Shown: piece by piece, positions 8,654-17,522 of the stretch
Numbering within the stretch: the stretch's first letter is position 1
Layout of the letters: each line of letters starts with the position of its first letter
Assembly (NCBI GenBank): GCA_015680685.1
Contig: MNCI01035134.1
Span: 3,364-26,230 of the forward strand
Reading direction: 5' to 3'
From: Gnetum montanum
Lineage: Eukaryota > Streptophyta > Gnetopsida > Gnetales > Gnetaceae
DNA: 22,867 bases
Translations under genes and position numbers: made by a program
Notes under the pieces: model-generated
Seen by the model: only the letters and a program-made list of their open reading frames with translations
Database searches by the model: none
Told to the model about the DNA's origin: nothing

Positions 8654-10527
8654 GAGGTTGAATATTCAATGGTACTACGATAGATTTGATAAGCTTCTTC
8701 AATGCTAAATGGTAATCTTAGAAGTTGAGATGATATTGAAGAGAGAGGGGTTTTTTCTCTTTGATTTCATTGTAGTTTTCATTTGATGTAAAGCTTTTTC
8801 TCTAGGTGTTACGTCCATGCTGGTTGACATAGGCCGAATAACATTTAATGTAGGGCAATTGATGTAGCAATATGAAAAAGATGGGCTATGTATGATACAA
8901 TCTAAAATAAGACCTTTTTATTTTGTATAGGCTACTTATTTACATGTTCTTTCTTTTTTCCTTTCTAAATTTCCATTACTCGCTTTTGAGTCTAGATAAG
9001 GGTCCTAATGGACGGTGTAGGAGTGGAAAGTAGAGGAGGCTCTTGTGACATAGATAGAGAGAAGGGGAAATATGGAGGAGATATAGCATAAGGTAAAATA
9101 GAAGGGTAATTAATAGGATGATATGATATAAAACATGGAATTTATTTCTTGGAGGAGATAGGAAATAACTAAAAGTAGGATTTGAATGTATGAATGCTTC
9201 ATTGAAAAGAGGTATCACATCAATACCCAATGGAGCTCTACATACATTCTAGGAAGTGGGTGTATTGAAATTTTTTAAGTACCCATAAGTACTTCCTAGA
9301 ATGTATTGTGTTGTTGTTCTTCCCATTATTTAACAATGTACCCAATGTAGTTTGGTTCATTAAAGATACTATTTATACTACATTGTAGGAATATTTTTCC
9401 TTGCTAGTTACTTTTTTTGCCTTGTTATGGAACTTTATTCATTTGAAGTTAATACATTGTATGACCATCTCTGTGATGTGTTTGACAAAAGTGATAGCAT
9501 TGTGGAAGCTAAGTAACCTAGGGTAGACCATCTTACCGCTAGTGTCATCATTAGTAGCTCCTTGAAAAATATCTAATAGTTGATCATCAGTCAAGGAATG
9601 GGTAAGCTTCATCATTGCTAAAGGTCATCATGAAATGAATTTAGTGGATTCTTTCTTGATGACCAATTGTTTCTAAAATATGTCATCCTTATTAATATTA
9701 TATTTGAACCTATCCATGAAGGCTATAAAGAGCTACCTCAAGAAGGTAATGAACCCATGACAGAGAACTCTATACCATTTAAGTACTTCACCTATCAATG
9801 AACTTGAAAAACTTCTTAAATAATATCAGGATGACTAGCCAATAGCATGCACTCATTATCAAAGATGATAACATGGCTTCTGGGATTAATTTCCTCTTTA
9901 TACTTAGTAAAGTTAAGCAACAAGACTTCCTTCGAAACTTAACTAGGTGGGATAAAAGAGCTAATAGGGTCAACAATAAAATAAGTAATGGAAACAATAG
10001 GACTTTCCCCATATATCATTATGGTTGTTTTTGTTTGATCCTCATTAGCCTGCAATCTAGATAATAAGTCTTGGAGTAGAAGCATTAACTCAAGTGGAAT
10101 ATCAAGGATAGATGGAATGGAGGGATCATCCAAAATGAGATTCTGAATAAGCAAGGTTAACTAGGGAGGTATACCAATGGACATGGAGAAAAATTATGGG
10201 ATATTATATTCAAGCATATGTTGGGTAGGTAGAAGAAACATTAGTAAATATTTTCATTGTTGCACTAGTATGTTAAGAAATACGGGCTAGAAGAGATTCA
10301 ATAGGGCATTAGAATTTTGAACTTGTGTATGAAATGCTAGATTGATAGTGCTAGTAATTTAAAAAAAGCTACATTCTAGTGGTAGAGTAACTACAAGTGG
10401 GAAAATAATAGTTGACTAGTGAAAATAGGAGCAATTAGATTTGTAGTCTAGGGAATATGAATAGAAAATGGGTTGGTAGAGTTAATGAGGTTGACATGCT
10501 ACAAGATTGAACTTCATGGTTATATGG
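8654..10527 (-). pseudogene. gag: Gag of element E (decayed), main part
   Basis: Gag forms the particle that packages the element RNA. On the minus strand the core reads KYKEEINPRSHVIIFDNECM (about 9915-9856), then EVLKWYRVLCHGFITFLR and FMDRFKYNINKDD (about 9797-9682). This is the usual retrotransposon-gag pattern of KYxGxxDPxxHL, then WYxxL, then F..RF. LTDDQLLDIFQGA follows further on. Upstream (10527-9950) the product is rich in Pro, Ser and Ile with no family motif. The stretch 9330-8654 leads in the same direction into the protease and probably held the C-terminus; I see no clear zinc knuckle. Stops and frame changes are frequent. The plus-strand frame 9873-10064 is a shadow. Confidence 0.75.
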
Positions 10528-10552
10528 TGATGAGACGCGGTCTGCGTCGGCC

Positions 10553-10610
10553 GCGATATCGCATACGCGATATCGTGGCCTTCCCTGCGATATCGCGTAT
10601 GCGATATCGC
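10553..10610 (+). promoter_or_regulatory. Palindrome tetrad in U3 of LTR C
   Basis: GCGATATCGC occurs at 10553, 10587 and 10601, and GCGATATCGT at 10567. Spacers are 4, 10 and 4 bases. The first pair and the second pair are reverse complements of each other over 24 bases except for one end base, because the spacers ATAC and GTAT are also complementary. The whole unit can thus form a 24-bp stem with a 10-base loop, besides being four dimer-type sites. It ends 16 bases before the TATA box. The 62-codon minus frame 10435-10623 crosses it by chance. Confidence 0.9.
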
Positions 10611-10626
10611 AGTCAGCCGTCATTTC

Positions 10627-10636
10627 TATAAATAAG
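10627..10636 (+). promoter_or_regulatory. TATA box of LTR C
   Basis: TATAAATAAG followed by AGGCGGC. The same block appears in LTR D (TATAAATAAGAGGTGGC) and as TGTAAATAAGAGG in A2, always 16 bases after the last palindrome. Confidence 0.8.
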
Positions 10637-10681
10637 AGGCGGCTCTCCCTTATTCAGGATCCCAGTTTTAGTGTAGCGAAG

Positions 10682-10706
10682 CTCTGGTAGTTTGATCCCT
10701 CCAGAG
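10682..10706 (+). other. Conserved hairpin in the 5' leader of LTR C
   Basis: CTCTGG and CCAGAG are complementary arms around a 13-base loop. In RNA the stem extends by a G-U and an A-U pair. It lies about 50 bases after the TATA box and so inside the transcript. LTR D has the same stem and loop. Confidence 0.6.
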
Positions 10707-10798
10707 TTAGAATTTTCCCGTGTCTGCCCGCAGTGTGGTGAATGTGATTGTACGGTGTCTTTATTCGAGTGTGCCNACAAGAATTCTCATCCTCATCA

Positions 10799-11349
10799 TT
10801 GTTATGAATGCTAATACAACCATCCTTACAATGTAGATCCTAGAATTGATAATTTCTATCATTAAGATTGATACTAGGATGTTTCACAAGGTGATCAATT
10901 ATAGCATTTCTTTTTCATATTTTGACATTGAATACTATCTAACCTTATACCTAATGAAAAATATTCTATCAATTTTTCCTTTTCATATTCATCCAACTCC
11001 ACAAGTTGGTTAAGATTTGGGAGAAAAAGCTTCAACTTGTTAAAACTTTCATAAGAAACCATCCTTCATATCTTACTCTCAGCAAGTGTATTGTTTAACT
11101 CACATTTGGTGCATTCAATCTTGTAATCATGCTTAGCCATGGATGTAGAAAATTCCTCTAATTTTCTCATCTTCATTAATTTATGAAACTATGAGCTATG
11201 ATAAGAGTTTCCCTACACATACATAGAAAAAAGAATCAAGTGGAAGTGGAAGAGTGAAAAACATACAATGAAAATATATTCAAATCAAAATGCTAGAGTA
11301 GACCTCTAGTCTTTTAGACATATGGGTTCATGAGATTAGAAAAAATATT
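10799..11349 (-). pseudogene. gag: N-terminal gag and leader of element E
   Basis: Reading on the minus strand from an ATG at 11142 gives MAKHDYKIECTKCELNNTLA and, after one stop, FNKLKLFLPNLNQLVELDEY and KEKLIEYF. It is then lost near 10900. The position between PBS and gag core suggests the gag N-terminus, but no domain is recognisable. The 208 bases from 11143 to 11349 would be untranslated leader. LTR C separates this piece from the rest of gag. Confidence 0.5.
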
Positions 11350-11368
11350 GGCCCTCCTTCTAGCACCA
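11350..11368 (-). other. Primer-binding site of element E
   Basis: On the minus strand TGGTGCTAGAAGGAGGGCC follows the LTR end after a 4-base spacer. It has the TGG start that pairs with the CCA end of a tRNA and the right position between LTR and gag. I cannot name the tRNA with certainty from memory. Confidence 0.6.
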
Positions 11369-11896
11369 AAAGTGTTCCTACAAAATTATCTTTCATAACC
11401 CTACAAGGATATCTTCATGGATCAAATGTTAAGTATTTCATTTGTGGTTGTAATTATTCTTTGAAATAATAATACCCTTAATATATCAATGATAATGAAA
11501 TGAAGAAACATGAACCTCCGATTGAATATGGACTTAGCCTACTCTTCAATGTAAATCAATAGGGGAAATGCTGAACATGGTGATGTTAATGTTAGACCTA
11601 ATCAACTACAAGCGATGTAAAATAAAATCTAAGTAATGGAAAGAAAGTAAAAGGCATTAAAATAATAAGAAAAGGAAAACTTGATATATAGGAAAGGTTT
11701 TAAGTTCTCTTTCCAAAGCATGAAAATGCTTAATTAAATGAATAGGACTTGCCTCATAGGGATGGTCAAGTGCTACAATGTTGGTAAAATATAAACTCTA
11801 AAATAAAATTGATAGTAGAAGCTTAGTTTATGATCAAAGTAATGATTTGGATGATGCAATTTAAGGATTTTAATGATGAAATTTGACCTATGATGG

Positions 11897-11908
11897 CTAT
11901 ATATATAG
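11897..11908 (-). promoter_or_regulatory. TATA box of LTR E
   Basis: CTATATATATAG is self-complementary, so strand comes only from context. In the minus-oriented LTR E it leaves about 1.2 kb of U3 upstream and about 0.5 kb of R plus U5 downstream, a sensible division. Confidence 0.45.
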
Positions 11909-12374
11909 AAATAGAAGTATTTAGTACTAATTGGAATGAATTTGAGGTTAAAATGGGGTTGTTCTCATGAACTCTCCTATAGGTGATGCTGGCACTAAAA
12001 ATAGCTAACACTAGAATAGGTGAAATTGGCATTGTGATGCTATGATATTGATGTTAGCATCAACATGTCTACATGTGCTATTAATAACTTAGACATTGAG
12101 ATGGAGCTCATGGGCTATCAGGAATGTTAGGATGGCTAAAGAATACACGGGTGACACAATGGATGTATGTACTCATGGTCTAGATCCCTTACAATTCAAA
12201 AAGTACTTTTGAATCTTAGGAAATCAATTCCAAATTGATGTTTTGATCTAGTACTTATATGGTTAGGGTTTCCAAGTTCAACCCCAAAGTTAAGTACAAT
12301 GAACTAAGGTTTACTTATAGAATTTGTAAGTTAAAGTGCATATTGATGATGCTAATGTATATTTAAATAAAACA

Positions 12375-12404
12375 GGTGATGATAATGTTGACATCATTGT
12401 CACC
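12375..12404. repeat. Imperfect inverted repeat in U3 of LTR E
   Basis: The arms GGTGATGATAATGT and ACATCATTGTCACC pair at 11 of 14 positions around a 2-base centre. It lies at the start of the tandem repeat block. It could be a binding site or simply a chance feature of GATG-rich repeats. Confidence 0.45.
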
Positions 12405-12870
12405 CAGCCAATCTTAGAAAAATTTTTGATCTCATGCTAGAAAGTTGACTAAGGTAGATGGCACTCATGTGGAGATGTTGATGCTCGCATCACATTACAT
12501 CGCATCACCTAGCCCCACTTAGAAACATTTTGTATCAAAATTTAAACTTATGAAGAATGCTAGAAAATTGACTAAGATAGGTAACACTAATGCAATGACA
12601 CTAATTTTCATTTTGTATCACATCATATCACTTGGTCATACTTAGAAAAAATTTCCATCATGTCTTCCTAAGTTTTATTAAAACTACTCAAGTTTGATGT
12701 ATGTCACCTTGGAATTGATGTAGACTAATCATTGGAGGATTAACGGGAGTAAATCTACAGTCGAAAGATAAGTTTGTAATACATGCTAAAAATTTATCTA
12801 AGCTAAGTAACATCAAAGCTCATGTCATGTCAAGTCATGTCACCTAGGTAATACTTCAAATTTCCATGTT
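12375..12870. repeat. Diverged tandem repeats in U3 of LTR E
   Basis: A unit beginning ATGCTAGAAA-TTGACTAAG and ending ACTTAGAAAAATTT recurs. Starts are near 12433, 12556 and 12781, with a tail of an earlier unit at 12376-12427. Spacing is uneven (about 123 and 225), so pieces are lost or unrecognisable. The units contain CATCAC/CATCGC strings; the first contains GATGCTCGCATC, an inverted repeat. U3 subrepeats often act as enhancers in LTR elements. Confidence 0.55.
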
Positions 12871-13096
12871 CTTGATTCTATCAAAAGTTGCCAAAACTAA
12901 TGTTCATATGCTAGATCATGACCTAGAATATAACCTGAGGACCTATGAGAGCCTAAAACATAACTTATAATGATGATTTTATAGCATTTTGATAGTTCAA
13001 ATGGATGTGACAATGTTGAAACCATAGTTGTCCTAGTTACTAACATGTTGAACATTTGGGTATAATAGAAAATTTGTATGATTTTATGAAGGAACA

Positions 13097-13699
13097 AAAA
13101 CAAAAAATAAAAAGAGCTTTAAATCTTTAATTTTATTGATTTCTTGAAAGTCCAAAAGAAAAAAATTAGTAAAATTTTTTTAGGATATCATAAAAGATAT
13201 AATATACCTCTCCATCTTGCTTAATACAATCTTGGATGTTTATTACACCTTATTCAAAGATAGTAAATATGTCATATTATTATGAAATTTAGTTATCCAA
13301 CTTCTCAAGGAAACATTTGCCACAATGATAACAACTAGAAAGAAGAAAAATTGTGGATAAATGAAGATATCATAAAAGAAGAGATTATAATGAAAATAAA
13401 ATAAAGGAAAAAAGTAAAAGAAACATGAGCAAAGAGTAAGATAGGGTTTCTAAATGCATAGGGTATTTTCAAAAAAATGCATGAACACTTTGCATTGTGG
13501 ATTTCTAAATATAGATGATAGTATTACAACTAAAATTTCTACATTGTATAATATTAGTTTTCCAAAAAAAAAAAAACAAACGGTTGATATTTCTAAAGTG
13601 GTTGAAACTTAGAAAGAAGAAGATTTTAAAAATCTTAAGCTTTCTTATTTCAGTACAATAAAGTAATAAGCATTAGATTTCATATTCAAGAAGATCATC
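13097..13699. other. Unassigned AT-rich stretch
   Basis: No coding frame, tRNA or repeat structure can be recognised. There is a run of A at about 13563-13576. It lies between the end of LTR E and the first LINE motif, so it may be the decayed 5' end of the LINE or the original target of element E. Confidence 0.4.
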
Positions 13700-14084
13700 A
13701 AAAGGATTCACTTGTATTTTTAAAAAAAACTTGGTGCAAAAGACTAACAAGTATAATTAGTATATTTGGTTAAATATTATTCTAAGAAAATGCTCTATAT
13801 TCTTTTCTTTTTATTACTTTTATCCATAAGATGTAACATATTGTGTAAAGCTAAGTTTACAAAAATGAATATTCTTTTCAATATCTAGGATGAGATATAG
13901 AAGAATTTAAATTAAAAGGTAAAGTTTATATATGTGGTTATTTTAATGCAAGGGTTGGTTCTAAGAAAATTGATATTCTAGAGTGATAGAATAATTAAGT
14001 ATGACTAGATATGTAAAATTATGATAAAATAAAAATGAATAGAAAAAAACATCAAATGACACTAAAACAAATCAAATAGGAAAG
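13700..14084 (+). pseudogene. LINE endonuclease domain, left fragment
   Basis: An APE-type endonuclease nicks target DNA for non-LTR retrotransposons. At 13897-13983 the plus strand reads IEEFKLKGKVYICG, then YFNARVGSKKIDILE. This matches the GDFNAR(V/T)G box of the domain, with the catalytic Asp replaced by Tyr. Before and after it only scattered pieces can be read. The fragment ends where element F begins; the domain continues at 19922. The start at 13700 is arbitrary. Confidence 0.65.
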
Positions 14085-14234
14085 TGAGGATCGAGAACTT
14101 AGAAGGGGGTTGAATAAGTTCCCAAATTAAAATAAACAAAATAACATACATAATTTTTAGGTGGTTCCCCAACTTGGGTACCTCCACACTTGAAGGGAAA
14201 AATCTTTGCACACCTCTGGACTTTGTTTCTTAGA

Positions 14235-14443
14235 AAAATGTGGTTTCAAGGATACCACAACATTTACAAGATTTCAGCACTACTCAAAGTGTTTCCTTAT
14301 TAGATAAACACTCAACCCCACAAGGTCCCAAAAAGCTCAAAATGTGGTTTGAAGGATCCCAAAACCTTTACACAATGTGAGCTTGACTCCAGATTGTTTC
14401 ATCATTGTGAACACACTCAATCCCATAAGATCTTGACAAGATC
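14235..14443. repeat. Diverged 104-bp tandem duplication inside LTR F
   Basis: Two units start at about 14235 and 14339, both beginning AAAATGTGGTTT and sharing AAGGAT, AACACACTCAA/AAACACTCAA and the ending AGCTC or AGATC. The partner LTR has the same pair at about 19007 and 19111. The duplication therefore predates the insertion of F. Confidence 0.7.
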
Positions 14444-14520
14444 ACATGATGCCTTCTCACAAGAAGCACATCAACACCACAAGGCTACAAAGAAAGAAAA
14501 GAATCAAGGAGAGAATGTAA

Positions 14521-14529
14521 CTTTATATA
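14521..14529 (-). promoter_or_regulatory. TATA box in the 3' LTR of element F
   Basis: TATATAAAG on the minus strand. The corresponding place in the 5' LTR (about 19280-19290) lacks some 16 bases including this box. The copy that should drive transcription of F has therefore lost it. Confidence 0.65.
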
Positions 14530-14792
14530 CAAATTTCTTACAATGAAGCTCTCAATACAAGTACCAAATACAAATGATAAATACAATGAGGAGAAAAGCC
14601 AAATCACTTGATGAGGACAATGATTGATATTCAATGAAGTATGCTTGCACATTTTCCAAGAATTCCATTTTCTCTTATATCCTTTGAGTTTCCAAAAATT
14701 CCTTGGACTTCATGCAATGACTAGGAAATAACTAGTTTGGATGTCTAATTCAAAGTTAAGATGTCTAACTAAAATCACTTTTAATTCTACAA

Positions 14793-14843
14793 AGACATCT
14801 ACCTAGAAACTTAGACATCTACCTAGAAACTTAGACATCTACC
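14793..14843. repeat. 20-bp tandem repeat, 2.5 copies, in the 3' LTR of F
   Basis: AGACATCTACCTAGAAACTT starts at 14793 and 14813, with a partial copy from 14833. The 5' LTR has a single copy near 19547, so the expansion happened after insertion. Confidence 0.85.
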
Positions 14844-15166
14844 TTCAGATGTCTAGTCTAAGATGTCTCTACCAAGAGTGAGACATTCATTGTCAAATTG
14901 AAACATCTATCTTGCAAGTCTACTTTGAACTTTGGATCAATTTTCTATCATTTTGGCATCTCGATAGTCCTTGGAACATCTTCATTTGACTCATAGACTT
15001 TGTTTGCATCCTAGGTTTTATTTTAACATCTTTAACATAGCTCTCATTTTATCTTAGCTCTCATTTAATCATCTTGTTCCATTTTTGTTCTTATTCATAC
15101 AAGATTACAAACACATTTTCACATTCTTCATTTTATCTAAGGTTTTAACATACCAAAGAGTCAAAA

Positions 15167-15184
15167 ATCTCCTCCTTTTTGGTG
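15167..15184 (-). other. Polypurine tract of element F
   Basis: On the minus strand CACCAAAAAGGAGGAGAT ends directly at the start of the 3' LTR. This is a typical copia PPT and fixes the orientation of F. Confidence 0.8.
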
Positions 15185-15739
15185 ATGTTCAAAACTTAAG
15201 AAAATGGGTTAGCACATTCCATAATATATGTAAAATTAAAAACATTTAAGAAATATATATTCCAATGGCAACAAGAGAGGCATTTAGACTCAAAGACTAA
15301 GCATTTAGGATATTTGTGAATCTATAATATTTCCATTTAGGATCAAAGGATAAGCATTGAAGATTAGTTATCCTATCTCTAAAACTAAGGATATTACAAT
15401 ATTTCATGAATAACACTATCTCTAAAACTAAGCATATTATAATATCTCATGAATATCTCATGAATAATACATTTTTCCCCTTTTTGGAAATCATCAAAAA
15501 GATACACGAGTATGTTTCATTATCAAAGAGAGAGAATCAGCACATTTTTCTTTTAAAAAAGTTAAAATGGTGAAATCTAAGCAAATAAAAAATTAGGCAC
15601 AATCAATCATATCCTTAATAAGATGATCATGAAGTAAATGTATATTATTATGTTAATTTCAAAAAGTCTCATAACAAAATCCATCTTAAGGTAAACGATC
15701 CAAAAAGTAACTTGAATAAGTAAGCTCATACTGTTACCT

Positions 15740-16657
15740 TAGAGATTTTACCAAGTTCAATAAACCTCTTCCTTGCTCATTTTTGTTCTGGATGTTGGAG
15801 TGGGAAGAGTTATTACTTGAGTTTCTTTCAATGAAAGTCTCCAAAGACTCCCCCTATGCTAGTGGTTCAATAGATGAAAGTTTTTGATGAGGTACATGCT
15901 CCCCTTGAGTATTTGCTAATATCTTCCCAACTTTAAGCTTTAGTTGTAGGGAGAGTGGATTGTTCCCTTGAGACTTTTAGGATTAGCTGATGGCAATGCA
16001 ATCTTGATTTTTCTTAAAAACATAGGATGGAATGAACAACAATTTTGGCTTAAAAATATATTTGCATAAAAATTTTAAGATCAAGTGTGGAGACTAAGGT
16101 CTCCCATTAGAGATGTATTTGAATAGCAAAGCCATGATACAACCAATTTTAATGCTGACAAAAAATACAAAAAATTTTCTCTTAGATAGGAATCCCTTTT
16201 AAAAGATAAGGAAAATGTGATTAGACATTAATAATCCAAAAGTCGCAGCATCAAAAATATTCTCCAAATTTTTTAATGCATCTATTGCTTGAATGTCCTT
16301 TAATGGATTATCTTTTCTTTATAGATATGCATCCTTGAAACCCATAAGATTATGCATCATAGTGAATCTATGATATCATACCAAGATCAAGCATAGAGAC
16401 TTTTGCAATCCAAAGTCTCCTATTAATAGTATAAAAGATATTTTTCAAAATTTTCTATGTAGATATTAGCACAATAATTTTCTTTTAAATGTTTGTTAAA
16501 GAGCTTCTTGAATAACAATCAAGATTCATGAAATTACTACAAACTAATTAAGGACCCAAAACTCAATTTTATCAATATTCAACAAAAATCCTTCAAACCC
16601 ATTTGGTGCTTCAATAGTATAGCCCAACAAATAATACATGCATAAGCTCTTCATCAT
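15740..16657 (-). pseudogene. Second ORF of element F, decayed, family not recognised
   Basis: From an ATG pair at 16657 one minus-strand frame stays readable for about 300 codons, with roughly a dozen stops and no frame change that I can see. Readable parts are EAPNGFEGFLLNIDKIEFWV, MMHNLMGFKDAYL, DIQAIDALKNLENIFDAATF, IKIGCIMALLFKYISNG and VGKILANTQGEHVPHQKLSS. The N-terminal two thirds look helical and hydrophobic; the end is Ser/Asn/Gln-rich. None of the copia pol signatures (DTGAT, HHCC, DDE, YVDD) occur. It may be an accessory protein of the element family or a captured sequence. The persistence of one frame argues that it was once translated. Confidence 0.5.
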
Positions 16658-17522
16658 ATGAGCTTGTTCACAAGGTATATATATGTTCTAATGATGTAAA
16701 CTTACCAGACCCTACCTTATGAATTTTTGTGCCTTGATCCTTCCATGAGATAATTCACATTAATATTTATTAAAATATTTGTTGTCATCTACTTTCATCT
16801 ATAGCTCAACATCTTGTAAGATCAAGTAAGATCTTCTTTAGATAAAAAATAATTTTCCATAGCATTTATTCAATTTATTTCCTAACTACTAACATTTAGA
16901 AATTTAAACTAACCTACAATAAGTCTAACAAGCGAAGGAATAACAACTTACCATTACTTACCTTGCTAGCTTTTCATCATGAACATTATTAATGGAGTTT
17001 GAGATGAGGTCCTCCATCATAGAGTACCTCTTTAGCATGCAAGTGTCTCTTATCTTTTCTTTTGTCAACATGTTTGTTTGAATCTCCAAACTCATGAGAG
17101 GTTCCTTCTTTTTCATGTTCATGTTCTTCAAAATGGGAGGCCTCATAATTTTTGGTACTTATGGATCTTGATCCCTTAATTTCATCAAAGGCTATTTGTT
17201 CCTCTTGTTCATTTGTTCTCCATTCTTTTGTATCCTACAAGATACACTTACTAGACTCCCCATGACAATACCAAGTATTCACATTATTTTGCTCTATATA
17301 TGGATGATAATAACCTTGTTCATGTCCACATACTTTACAAAAAAAAAAATATAGGGTATCTCTAATTTGGATAGGGTTATCAAATCTAATCTTACTTTTT
17401 CTTGATGATACCAAACTTGGACAAGTATTTTTTGAGAGGCTTCCTCCAAATTTTCATTGTAGTGCTAATTTTGAGACTCTTTCTTATTTTTTTCTCCTTG
17501 CATCTTGTGTATCCCTACACTT
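16658..17522 (-). pseudogene. C-terminal gag region of element F with a second Cys/His motif, decayed
   Basis: Downstream of the gag core the minus strand reads, in one frame, CGHEQGYYHPYIEQNN and NTWYCHGESSKC (about 17330-17235). Then come charged segments such as EASHFEEHEHEKEG and DKRKDKRHLHAKEVLYDGG, down to about 16960. In plant copia gag proteins this area often has a second zinc-knuckle block; the Cys/His spacing here is only suggestive. The open frame 16958-17146 uses another frame with a less plausible composition. Between 16657 and 16950 I see no coherent coding. Confidence 0.45.

Larger units (their letters stand above)
10528..10798 (+). repeat. LTR C, collapsed copy of the A/D family with an N inside
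   Basis: It starts TGATGAGACGCGG and carries a perfect palindrome tetrad, a TATA box and 44 bases identical to LTR D (10673-10716 against 22749-22792). Similarity to D continues to TTTATTCGAG near 10769. An N follows at 10776, and after about 15 more bases the sequence reads CTCATCA, the family 3' terminus, which aligns with the end of A2. Some 500-600 bases of LTR are thus missing at the N. CpG is abundant here and almost absent around it, so this is the youngest copy seen. It could be a solo LTR or a whole element lost in an assembly gap. GTTAT occurs just outside both ends (10519-10523, 10801-10805), a possible target duplication if the ends are shifted slightly. Confidence 0.75.
8185..13096 (-). 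mobile_element. Element E: Ty3/gypsy retrotransposon, 5' half, minus strand
   Basis: Read on the minus strand the order is LTR (13096-11373), PBS (11368-11350), gag (11142 to about 8654) and protease (8653-8190). The protease stops exactly at the end of LTR A1, so the rest of pol was displaced to the left by the A1 insertion and is not in the window. LTR C is inserted into its gag. E therefore predates both A1 and C. Confidence 0.75.
11373..13096 (-). repeat. 5' LTR of element E
   Basis: On the plus strand it runs from TGTTCCTACA to TGAAGGAACA; these ends are inverted repeats (9 of 10 bases) and give TG...CA termini in either direction. The left end sits next to the PBS. At 1,724 bp it is long but within the gypsy range. 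Inside are a minus-strand TATA box (11897-11908) and, upstream of it in U3, diverged tandem repeats (12375-12870). The small open frames 11823-12032 and 12897-13103 carry no family signal. The second LTR is off the window, so the length cannot be confirmed internally. Confidence 0.65.
14085..15166 (-). repeat. 3' LTR of element F
   Basis: It aligns over its whole length with 18854-19921. On the plus strand it begins TGAGGATCGAG; the other copy begins TAAGAATTAAG, and all differences are G-to-A or C-to-T. It ends at GTCAAAA next to the PPT. It contains a minus-strand TATA box (14521-14529), a diverged 104-bp duplication (about 14235-14443) and a 20-bp unit repeated 2.5 times (14793-14843) that is single in the other LTR. 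The plus-strand open frame 14349-14546 lies inside and is not a gene. Confidence 0.9.

Noticed and set aside
9788-10154. Leu-rich frames on the minus strand and a plus-strand frame 9873-10064
   Set aside because: The minus 9788-10012 frame is shifted relative to the gag reading that matches the family, and the plus frame is antisense to it. Neither is a separate gene.
10553-10610. Repeated GCGATATCGC array as a possible CRISPR array or satellite
   Set aside because: Only four 10-base sites with 4- and 10-base spacers, placed at fixed distance from a TATA box in several LTRs of a plant genome. It is a promoter-associated array.
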